Of a stretch of DNA of 64,000 bases, positions 24,558 to 32,201 are shown piece by piece. This DNA is from Variovorax sp. YR216 (GTDB lineage: Bacteria > Pseudomonadota > Gammaproteobacteria > Burkholderiales > Burkholderiaceae_C). The notes under the pieces were generated by a model. It was not told the origin of the DNA and ran no database searches. It saw only the letters and a list, made by a program, of their open reading frames with translations. The stretch is from contig NZ_FNRO01000013.1 of assembly GCF_900107745.1 (NCBI RefSeq), positions 62,001 to 126,000 of the forward strand, read 5' to 3'. Each line of letters starts with the position of its first letter. Position 1 is the first letter of the stretch. The position numbers were made by a program, and so were the translations under genes.

Positions 24558-26575
24558 CACTCGACGGCGCTGCCCTGCTTCAACTGCTGCCTGCGATCTA
24601 CAGGCTGCGCGATGCCGACCAGGGCGGCACGCTCGCGCGGCTGCTCGACGTGCTGGCCGAGCAGGTGCAGGTGCTGCAGGAAGACCTGGCCCAGCTCTAC
24701 GACGACCAGTTCATCGAGACCTGCGCCGACTGGGTCGTGCCCTACATCGGCGATCTGATCGGCTACCGGCAGCTCAACGGCGTGACCGCGACCGTCAGCA
24801 GCCCGCGCGCCGAGGTGGCCAACACCATCAACCTGCGGCGCGGCAAGGGCACGATCACCGTGCTCGAGCGGCTGGCGCGCGACGTCACGGGCTGGGACGC
24901 CCATGTCGTCGAGTACTTTCTCGGGCTCGCGGTCACCCAGTGCGTGAAGCACGTGCGCCCCGGCGCCGGCGGCACGGTCGACATGCGGCGCCAGCCGGTC
25001 CTTGCGCGCATCGGCTCGCCCTTCGACAGCGCGGCCCGCACGGCCGAGATGCGCGGGCTCGGTTGTGGCGGACGCTGGAACCTGCCGAACGTCGGCATCC
25101 ACCTGTGGACCCAGAAAAGCGCCGGCCTGTCGCAGGCCACGGCCTTCGCGCTGGACGACCTGCGCTTCTTCTTCGATCCGCTCGGCGCCGACACGCAGCT
25201 GTTCAACCGTCCGCTGCCCTTGCCGCCGGACGCACCGCTGGCGCGCGAATCGAACTTGCCGGTGCCGATCAGCCGCCGCGCCCTGGCGGCCAGCTTTACG
25301 AGCTTCTACGGACCGGACCTTTCGCTGTTCATCGGTGGTCTCCCCGCGGCCACGGTGCTGCTGTCCGCTGATCTGTCGGACCTCGATGCGGCGGGAACGA
25401 AGTGGGCCCACGTTCCCGCGCCCGGGAGCGTGCTGATCGATCCGCAGCGCGGGCGCATCGCATTCGCCACGGCACCGCCGAAGCCGCTGCAGGTGTGGTT
25501 CCATCGCGCCAGCGAATCCGACATCGGCGGCGGCGAGTACGAGCGGCTGTCGACCCTTTCGCTCGGCCTTCAACCCGTGATCGAGGTGAAGTCCGCGAGC
25601 GGGAGCGTGCAGACGGCGATTACGGCGGTTGCGGCTGGCGGTGCGGTGCAGTTTCCGGGCAGCGCGACCTGGGTCGAGACGCCTTCCGTGACGCTCGCGG
25701 CCAATGCCGACGTCGAGCTGCGTGCCGCGGACCAGACACGACCCGTGCTGCAACTGGCGGGCGAGCTGAAGATCAGCGGCGCGACCGGTTCCGAACTGAC
25801 GCTCAACGGGCTGGTCATCAGCGGCGGTGCGCTGCATCTCGCGGCCACCGCCAGCGGACAGGGGATCGACACCCTGCGGCTGGTGCATTGCACCCTGGTT
25901 CCCGGGTCGACGCTCAAGAGCGACGGCAGCGCCGCGCATCCCGGCGCGGCGAGCCTGATCGTCGAGACGAAGGGCACGCGGGTCGAGCTGGACCATTGCG
26001 TGGTGGGCGCGCTGCGCATCGGCGCGGAGTGCAGCGTGACTTTGACGAACTGCATCGTCGACGCCGGCGATCCGGCCGCGGTGGCCTATGCGGCCGTCGA
26101 CGGCGACGCGGCGGGCGGCGCGCTCCAGGCCACCAACTGCACGCTCGTCGGCCGCATCCACAGCGCGGCGATCAGCGCGGCATCGAACTGCATCTTTCAT
26201 GCACGCGCGAGCCTGTCCGGCGGCGGCACGCCATGGCCGGCACCGGTGTGGTCCGAGCGGCGGCAGGAGGGTTGCCTGCGCTTCTCGTACCTGCCGCTCG
26301 AATCGCTCGTGCCCCGCCGCTACCGCTGCCAGCCCGCGGCGGCGGCGGATGCGAGCCGCGTCGCGCCGCTCTTCGATTCGCTGCGCTACGGCGACGCTTC
26401 GTATTGCCAACTCGCCCGACGCTCGGCGAACGAGATCCGCACGGGCGCGGACGACGGCGCCGAGATGGGCGTCCATCACGAACAGATGGCCCAGCAGCGC
26501 GAGAGCAACCTGCGCCTGCGCCTGGCGGAGTACCTGCGCGTCGGACTCGACGGCGGCCTGCTCTTCGCCGACTGA
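24554..26575 (+). CDS. Phage tail protein I-like baseplate protein with beta-helix C-terminus
   Basis: It has 673 residues. Residues 1-190 contain LQLLPAIYRLRDADQGGTLARLLDVLAEQVQVLQEDLAQLYDDQFIETCADWVVPYIGDLIGY, the P2 gpI-like tail protein domain. From about 340 to 560 the sequence is a run of short strands (ADVELRAADQ, LKISGATGSELTLNGLVISGGAL, IDTLRLVHCTL, VELDHCVV, CSVTLTNCIV), typical of a right-handed parallel beta-helix. It could act as a short receptor-binding or baseplate-decorating element; no separate tail fibre gene is present. The operon pauses here for 18 bases before a strong ribosome site. Confidence 0.82.
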   Translation: MTLDGAALLQLLPAIYRLRDADQGGTLARLLDVLAEQVQVLQEDLAQLYDDQFIETCADWVVPYIGDLIGYRQLNGVTATVSSPRAEVANTINLRRGKGTITVLERLARDVTGWDAHVVEYFLGLAVTQCVKHVRPGAGGTVDMRRQPVLARIGSPFDSAARTAEMRGLGCGGRWNLPNVGIHLWTQKSAGLSQATAFALDDLRFFFDPLGADTQLFNRPLPLPPDAPLARESNLPVPISRRALAASFTSFYGPDLSLFIGGLPAATVLLSADLSDLDAAGTKWAHVPAPGSVLIDPQRGRIAFATAPPKPLQVWFHRASESDIGGGEYERLSTLSLGLQPVIEVKSASGSVQTAITAVAAGGAVQFPGSATWVETPSVTLAANADVELRAADQTRPVLQLAGELKISGATGSELTLNGLVISGGALHLAATASGQGIDTLRLVHCTLVPGSTLKSDGSAAHPGAASLIVETKGTRVELDHCVVGALRIGAECSVTLTNCIVDAGDPAAVAYAAVDGDAAGGALQATNCTLVGRIHSAAISAASNCIFHARASLSGGGTPWPAPVWSERRQEGCLRFSYLPLESLVPRRYRCQPAAAADASRVAPLFDSLRYGDASYCQLARRSANEIRTGADDGAEMGVHHEQMAQQRESNLRLRLAEYLRVGLDGGLLFAD

Positions 26576-26593
26576 GCCAAGAGGAGGAACGAC

Positions 26594-29533
26594 ATGAAAG
26601 CCGACTTCAGCCGCAACACCTTCGATCCGCGCAAGCACTACAGCGCCGTGCTGCAGCAGCAGGGCCGGGTGCAGGTCGACGCCGATTGGAACGAGCAGCA
26701 GCTCATCCACGCGCACCGCAGCGAACGCGTCGGCATCGACGTGGTCGGCCCGAGCGGCGCACCGCAGGCCAATCCGGGCTTCGGCTTGGGCTTCACCGCC
26801 GACGGCAGCGACCTGACGATCACCTCGGGCCGCTACTACGTGGACGGCATCCCCTGCGAGATCGAGCCGGGCGAGAGCCTCGTCTTCAGCAGCACCGGCG
26901 ACAGCAAGGCCCAGGTGGCCCTGCCGCGGTCGGACCTCGCCGACTTCCGCGTCGGCCAGTGGGTGCTGCTGAACGTCACGTCGGACGCGTCGCAGATACT
27001 GCGCATCACCGCAGTGGCCGTCTCCGACGGGGCGCTCACGCTGACGCTGGGCGCCGCGATCACCCGGCCGCCGACACCGGCCACCGGCGCCTTCAACGGC
27101 GTGCTTCGCCGGATCACGACCTACCTCACGCAAGCCGACTTTCCGGGCCCCGACTTCGCGACGGTCGCGGCCGGCGCCAACCCGGCGGTGCTCGCGCTGC
27201 CCAAGGGGCTCTACGTCGCCTACCTCGATGTCTGGCACCGCCTGGTCAGCGCGCTCGACGATCCGGCCGTCCGCGAGAGCGCGCTCGGCGGCCCCGACAC
27301 GGCCGTGCGCGCGAAGACCATCTGCCAGCTGAAGCTCCTCGCCGTCACGCCGCCCCAGGCCGATGCGCCGGCCTGTGGAACGGCTTTCCCCGAATGGGAC
27401 GCCTTGACCGGCGGCAGCAGTGGCGCGCTCTCCGCCCGCGCCGCACCTTCGCTGGGGCAGACCGGCCCTTGCCTGATCCCGCCCGGAGGCGGCTATCGCG
27501 GACTCGACAACCAGCTCTACCGGGTCGAGATCCATGGCGCCGGCACCGACGGCAACGCGACCTTCAAATGGTCGCGCGACAACGGCAGCGTGGTCACGCA
27601 CATCCGGTCGTTCAACGGCAGCACGCTGACCGTCGACAGCACCGGCCCCGACGACGCCCTGGGGCTGGCGAACGGCCAGTGGGTCGAGATCATCGGCGAC
27701 GCCGACGAATTGCATGGCAGGCCCGGGCAGCTGATCCAGATCGCAACGGTGCAGCCCGCCACCTCGACGTTGACCTTTGCCGCGTCGCCGACGCCGATCG
27801 ATCCGTCGCTGAATCCGAAGATGCGGCGCTGGGACGGCGGCGCCACCGTGGTGCCGGCCGGCGGTGGCGGCTGGCTGGAGCTCGAACAGGGGGTGCAGGT
27901 GCAGTTCACCGCGGGCCAGTACGCCACAGGCGACTACTGGCTCATCCCCGCGCGTTCGGGCGCCACGGCCAGCGTCGAGTGGAACCACGCCGCCCCGCAG
28001 CCGCCGGGCGGCGTCGTGCATCACTTCGCCCGCATCGGGCTGCTGCGCTGGAGCGGCGCCGTGGCCGGGAGCCTCATCACGGATTGCCGCCGCAACTTCG
28101 CGCCGCTGACCCATGTGCCTCCCGCGCTTCACGTCACCGGGATCAGCTGGCAGAACGACGATGTGCTGTCGCTCTCGCAGTTCGTGGCCGGCCTGTCGAT
28201 CTCGATGGACGGGGCGCCGATCGGGCAGTACAGCGTCAACCTCGACCCGGGCACGGGCACACCGGTGCCGACCAGCGTGGCGCTGATGACCGCTTCCGAC
28301 AATTCGATGGTCGTCACCGTCGAGATTCCGACACCGGTGCCGAACCAGCCCGCCAATGCGCAACCCCCATTGACGATGCCGGTGCCGGTGGTGCTGTCCG
28401 GCAACCCGATCAGCTGGCAGCCCAAGACCAACACCCTTGTTTGGGTTCCCAGTCCCGCGGCCCAGAGCGTGGTCAACGCACTGAGCGGCGGGCAGGCGCG
28501 CGTGCGCGTGCGGATGAAGGGCAACTTCATCTGGGGCGACCTCGGCCAGGAACGGCTTTACCTCGATGGCGAAGTCCGCGGCCAGCCGGGGCTGAGCGCC
28601 TCGCGCACCAACAGCCTGCGCACCGACCTGAGCTTTCCTTCCGGCTGCGGCCGACGCTACAGCGACTTCGAGAGCTGGTTCACCCTGCAGCTGGCCGCCA
28701 CGCCGGTCTCGCTGCGCAGCTTCGGGCTGAACGCCACGGTGCTGCTCGGCGACGGCGCCGTGACCGGGCAGGTCGTGCTCGCCAGCGTCGCGCAGTCGCC
28801 GGTGACGGTCACGCTGGCGGCCAGCAGCGCCCCGTCCATCCCGGTCGTGCTGAACGGCGGCAATCCGCTCACGATTCCCGCCGGGCAGACCAGCGCGAGC
28901 TTCACGATCACGGTGTCCGCACCGACGTTGAGCAGCGTGGTGAACGTAGCGGCCAGCGTGCCGGCCATCCCGAATTCGCAGTTGACGACCTCGCTCACGA
29001 CGAACTTCACCGTCGTGGTCCTGGCCGTCGCCGTGTCTCCGCCGACCGCGCTGCTGCTCGCCGGCACCTCGCAGCAGTTCACGGCCAGCGTCAGCAGCAG
29101 CGGGGTTGCCATCCCGGGCGGCGTCGACACCGGGGTGACCTGGAGCTGCAATGGCGGCTCCATCAGCGCCTCGGGCAACTACGTGGCGCCGGGCGCGGCC
29201 GGCGTGTTCAACGTGGTCGCGACGAGCATCGCCGACCCGCGGCGCACCGCCCAGGCCGCGGTGACGGTGCGGGTCAAGGGGAAAGACAAGGACAAGGACA
29301 AGGAGGCCTCCGCCGACAAGGCGGTGCGCATCGACAAGGTGGCGCTCGCCGAGAAGGTCCGGGATGTGGTGCTGAGCCCGGCGGTGGCCGGCCCGGTGAT
29401 CGCGGGCCCCGCGGTGATCTCTTCGCCGGTCATCCTGCAGCGCTCCTTCATCGCACCCGCGCAGCGGCCCGACGTCGGGCCTACGGCTGCACCCGCAGCG
29501 CCCACCGACCCGGGCAAGAGCAACGGTGGCTGA
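26594..29533 (+). CDS. DUF6519 eCIS protein with Ig-like domains and a Lys/Asp/Glu-rich tail
   Basis: It has 979 residues behind a strong AGGAGGAA site. The start ADFSRNTFDPRKHYSAVLQQQGRVQVDADWNEQ is the diagnostic DUF6519 N-terminus, common at the end of eCIS structural operons; YRVEIHGAG and FKWSRDNGS are further family motifs. From about 730 the protein turns into Ig/Big-like repeats (VTLAASSAPSIPVVLNGGNPLTIPAGQTSASFTITV and VAVSPPTALLLAGTSQQFTASVSS). Residues about 894-906 are KGKDKDKDKEAS, followed by more alternating charges and a Pro/Ala-rich end. The Ig-like modules suggest surface binding. Its stop lies inside the next gene. Confidence 0.88.
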   Translation: MKADFSRNTFDPRKHYSAVLQQQGRVQVDADWNEQQLIHAHRSERVGIDVVGPSGAPQANPGFGLGFTADGSDLTITSGRYYVDGIPCEIEPGESLVFSSTGDSKAQVALPRSDLADFRVGQWVLLNVTSDASQILRITAVAVSDGALTLTLGAAITRPPTPATGAFNGVLRRITTYLTQADFPGPDFATVAAGANPAVLALPKGLYVAYLDVWHRLVSALDDPAVRESALGGPDTAVRAKTICQLKLLAVTPPQADAPACGTAFPEWDALTGGSSGALSARAAPSLGQTGPCLIPPGGGYRGLDNQLYRVEIHGAGTDGNATFKWSRDNGSVVTHIRSFNGSTLTVDSTGPDDALGLANGQWVEIIGDADELHGRPGQLIQIATVQPATSTLTFAASPTPIDPSLNPKMRRWDGGATVVPAGGGGWLELEQGVQVQFTAGQYATGDYWLIPARSGATASVEWNHAAPQPPGGVVHHFARIGLLRWSGAVAGSLITDCRRNFAPLTHVPPALHVTGISWQNDDVLSLSQFVAGLSISMDGAPIGQYSVNLDPGTGTPVPTSVALMTASDNSMVVTVEIPTPVPNQPANAQPPLTMPVPVVLSGNPISWQPKTNTLVWVPSPAAQSVVNALSGGQARVRVRMKGNFIWGDLGQERLYLDGEVRGQPGLSASRTNSLRTDLSFPSGCGRRYSDFESWFTLQLAATPVSLRSFGLNATVLLGDGAVTGQVVLASVAQSPVTVTLAASSAPSIPVVLNGGNPLTIPAGQTSASFTITVSAPTLSSVVNVAASVPAIPNSQLTTSLTTNFTVVVLAVAVSPPTALLLAGTSQQFTASVSSSGVAIPGGVDTGVTWSCNGGSISASGNYVAPGAAGVFNVVATSIADPRRTAQAAVTVRVKGKDKDKDKEASADKAVRIDKVALAEKVRDVVLSPAVAGPVIAGPAVISSPVILQRSFIAPAQRPDVGPTAAPAAPTDPGKSNGG

Positions 29534-30230
29534 GCGGCCGCTGCTGGTGCTCGCGGATGCGCAGGATGTCGCGGCGCAGGCCTTCGTCATGCGCCACCAC
29601 AAGGATGGCGCTCGGCTGCTGAAGCCGTCGGATCTCTCGTTGGCGGGCTGGTGTCATCGCGTCGGAGACCCGGCCGCTTCAGTCGCCGTCGTGGACGGGC
29701 TCGCCCTCCCCGCTTCGATGATTCGCGGCGTGGTCACCCGGCTCTCCGCCGTCGCGCCGACGCAGTTGCCCCACGTGGCCGAGGCCGATCGCGGCTACGT
29801 GGCCAGCGAGATGACCGCGTTCCTCGGCGCCTGGCTGTCGGCGCTGGCGTGTCCGGTCGTGAACCGCCCTCGCGTTCCCTCGCTCTCGGGGCCGGCGTGG
29901 TGCCAGCAACAGTGGACGAAACGCGCACTCGACCTGGACGTGCCCGCGGTTCCGGTGCGGCGCGAGTTGCGCGCGGGCTCGACCATGCCCACGCAGCACA
30001 CCGTGCCGGCGGGCTGCGTTCGCTTCGACGTCATCGGCCCGACGATCCTCGGCGATGGGCATCCGCGACTGCGATCGCATGCGCGGCGGCTGGCCGACAG
30101 CGCAGGCATGGCGCTGCTCGGCGTGTACTTCGACGCGGACGACCGCGACGCATGCTTCGTCGGTGCCGACCCCTGGCCCGATCTCTCCGACGAGGCGATC
30201 GGCAACGCCTTGATGGAATGTCTGCCATGA
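29526..30230 (+). CDS. Degenerate ATP-grasp-like protein coupled to the eCIS operon
   Basis: It has 234 residues with a GTG start 8 bases inside the DUF6519 gene. RPLLVLADAQDVAAQAFVMRH resembles the pre-ATP-grasp domain, and YVASEMTAFLGAWLSAL, CPVVNRPRVPSLSGP (VVNRP at 111-115) and the C-terminal ARRLADSAGMALLGVYFDADD align by eye with the order of elements in the next protein. The central lysine-containing ATP-binding block and the FEVN metal site of that protein are missing. It therefore looks like an inactive partner or a substrate-presenting subunit. No family is recognised with certainty. It overlaps the next gene by 4 bases. Confidence 0.6.
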   Translation: MAERPLLVLADAQDVAAQAFVMRHHKDGARLLKPSDLSLAGWCHRVGDPAASVAVVDGLALPASMIRGVVTRLSAVAPTQLPHVAEADRGYVASEMTAFLGAWLSALACPVVNRPRVPSLSGPAWCQQQWTKRALDLDVPAVPVRRELRAGSTMPTQHTVPAGCVRFDVIGPTILGDGHPRLRSHARRLADSAGMALLGVYFDADDRDACFVGADPWPDLSDEAIGNALMECLP

Positions 30231-31123
30231 GCGAGCACCGCGCGACGGGCCCCGTGCTGCTCTGGGGATCGCCCCTCGATCTTCCGATCGCCGCCGTCTG
30301 CACCGCGCTGAGCCGGCTCGGGACGCCGATGTTCCTCGTCGACCAGACGCGCTCCGGAGAGACCTCGATCGGCATCGAACTGGACGGTGCCCTCTCCGGC
30401 TGGGTCCAGGTCGGCGACCAGCGCTGCGAACTGCACCGCATCCGCTCGGCCTATGCGAGGCCGCAGGACTCGGTGCGCACCGAGCACGCTGCCGCCATCG
30501 ACGAGGCCCTGGCCTGCTGGCTCGAGCTGACCCCGGCACGCGTGGTCAACCGGCTGTCCGCGATGGGCTCGAACAGTTCCAAGCCCTACCAGGCGGCGCT
30601 GATCGCGCAAGCCGGCTTCGCGGTGCCCGACACGCTCGTGACGAACGACGCCGGCCTGCTTCGCCAGTTCTGGAAGCGGCATGGCAGCGTCATCTACAAG
30701 TCCTGCAGCGGCGTGCGCAGCATCGTCTCGCGCCTGTCGGCAGAAGACGTCGACCGGCTGGCGCGCCTGTCCACTTGCCCCACCCAGTTCCAGGAATACG
30801 TCCCCGGCACCGACTACCGCGTGCACGTGATCGGCAACGAAGTCCACGGCCACGCGATCGAATCGGAGGCCGACGACTACCGCTATGCCGGCGCAGCCGG
30901 TGTTCGATTGCGTCCCTGGCCGGTGCCCGATGACCTCGCGGCCCGCTTGCGTGCGCTCGCCGCTTCGCTGGGGCTCGTGATGGCCGGGATCGACCTGCGA
31001 CGCAAGCCGCGCGGCGACTGGGTCTGCTTCGAGGTCAACCCCTCGCCGGGTTTCACCTTCTACGACGACGAGGACGATGAGCCCCTTGCGCGCGCCACGG
31101 CGCGCTTGCTCAGCGAGGCTTGA
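30227..31123 (+). CDS. ATP-grasp ligase (RimK-like) ending the eCIS operon
   Basis: It has 298 residues; the ATG at 30227 overlaps the previous stop (an in-frame ATG at 30218 would add 3). ATP-grasp features in order are VVNRLSAMGSNSSKPYQA, VIYKSCSGVRSIV (ATP-binding lysine 158), QEYVPGTDYRVHVIG (190-203), and AGIDLRRK..GDWVCFEVNPSPGF with Asp255, Glu269 and Asn271 as metal ligands. The set looks catalytically complete. These enzymes join a carboxylate to an amine, often on peptides or proteins (RimK, graspetide ligases). Because the gene is translationally coupled to the structural operon, a particle component is a likely substrate; this is inference. It ends 57 bases before a convergent gene. 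Confidence 0.8.
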   Translation: MSEHRATGPVLLWGSPLDLPIAAVCTALSRLGTPMFLVDQTRSGETSIGIELDGALSGWVQVGDQRCELHRIRSAYARPQDSVRTEHAAAIDEALACWLELTPARVVNRLSAMGSNSSKPYQAALIAQAGFAVPDTLVTNDAGLLRQFWKRHGSVIYKSCSGVRSIVSRLSAEDVDRLARLSTCPTQFQEYVPGTDYRVHVIGNEVHGHAIESEADDYRYAGAAGVRLRPWPVPDDLAARLRALAASLGLVMAGIDLRRKPRGDWVCFEVNPSPGFTFYDDEDDEPLARATARLLSEA

Positions 31124-31180
31124 GGGGCCCGACCGACGAGCCCGTGGACACCGCGCGCACCTGGCTCGCCGCTACAGCCG

Positions 31181-32125
31181 CTACAAATACAGCGCCACCA
31201 CCTCGACCACCGAGCCCTTCGACATCACCGGTATCGCCAGCAATGCCCAGGCGCCGATCGATGCAGCCGCGGCAGCCGGCGCTCCCGACTCATCGGCGGG
31301 CCAGTCATTGATCACGGGCGTCCCGCGGGTCCACGCCTTGACGATCGATCCGCTCGGCGTCGACAGGGGCAGCGTGGCCTCGATTCGCGACGCCCCGCCG
31401 TGCAACTCGCTGAATGCGAAGACCCGCCGCAGTCGGGCCTCGGGCTCGTCCAATGTCCATTGCTCGATGCGCCCTGCCAGTGGCAGGTCGGCAGCGGCGA
31501 GGAAGGTCACGACATGGCGCTCGCCCTGCTGCGACGCGAACGGAATGGCCAGGCCGCGCTGCAGACCGGCTGCAGCGGCCTGTCGAGTGCGTACGAAGCG
31601 CCCCGGCGAGGCCGGCAGATCATCCAGAAAGACGGCATGGCCGCTCAGCCACGCCTGGCCCGGCAGGCCCGCACCACGCTGGAGCTGGGTCTGGCGCGAT
31701 ATCGTCTCGAAGGTCTGGGCTTGCCCGAACGCACCATCGACGAGGGTCATTTCGCCGCGACCTGCAGCGTCGTCGCGCCACAGCTCGAGTGCGCCACGGC
31801 CCTTGGCCTCATGACCGCAGAAGATCACGAGCACCGAAATGAGGCGGTCATCCACAAAGGTCGGCAGCGCAATGGCGCAGGTGAAACCGGCCGCCTTGGC
31901 CGCGGCGTTGCGACGGAAGAACGAGCCTTCGAACTGCGGCAGGAGGATGGGCCTGCGCTCCTCCCAGGCCCGCCCGGGCAGTCCCTCGCCGCGGCCGAAG
32001 CACAACTCCCGGCTGATGGCCGCGAATCGCCTGGCAGTCCCGAACGCCCCACCGCCAAACTCGAGCAGCGAACCGTCGTGGCTCGGAATCCAGAGTTCGG
32101 CTGCCTTGATGAAAGTGGCGGTCAT
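31181..32125 (-). CDS. GAF-domain protein
   Basis: It has 314 residues with AAAGGGA before the ATG. Two or three GAF-like units are visible: FAAISRELCFGRGEGLPGRAWEERRPILL...AAGFTCAIALPTFVDDRLISVLVIF and FETISRQTQLQRGAGLPGQAWLSGHAVFLDDL...RGLAIPF, each with the G.GLPG.AW pattern that marks ligand-binding GAF domains near chromophore or redox sensors. A third, weaker segment is at the C-terminus. There is no output domain, so it probably acts through a partner. It follows the IorAB genes on the same strand by 76 bases and may belong to that unit. Confidence 0.7.
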   Translation of the reverse strand: MTATFIKAAELWIPSHDGSLLEFGGGAFGTARRFAAISRELCFGRGEGLPGRAWEERRPILLPQFEGSFFRRNAAAKAAGFTCAIALPTFVDDRLISVLVIFCGHEAKGRGALELWRDDAAGRGEMTLVDGAFGQAQTFETISRQTQLQRGAGLPGQAWLSGHAVFLDDLPASPGRFVRTRQAAAAGLQRGLAIPFASQQGERHVVTFLAAADLPLAGRIEQWTLDEPEARLRRVFAFSELHGGASRIEATLPLSTPSGSIVKAWTRGTPVINDWPADESGAPAAAAASIGAWALLAIPVMSKGSVVEVVALYL

Positions 32126-32201
32126 GATCCCTTTCGGCGTGCAAATTGCTCATGCAAGTTGCAGGCCAGATGGATCAGTTCTCGCGCTGGTCGTCCGTTC
32201 C

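Noticed and set aside
24167..29602. 1811-codon open frame on the minus strand
   Set aside because: It is antisense to four clear eCIS genes, Arg/His/Ala-rich with no domain; GC-rich codon bias keeps this frame open.
8941..31123. Prophage or type VI secretion locus
   Set aside because: There are no capsid, terminase, portal or integrase genes, and no TssJLM membrane complex; DUF4157, DUF4255, DUF6519 and the AAA+ ATPase mark an eCIS.
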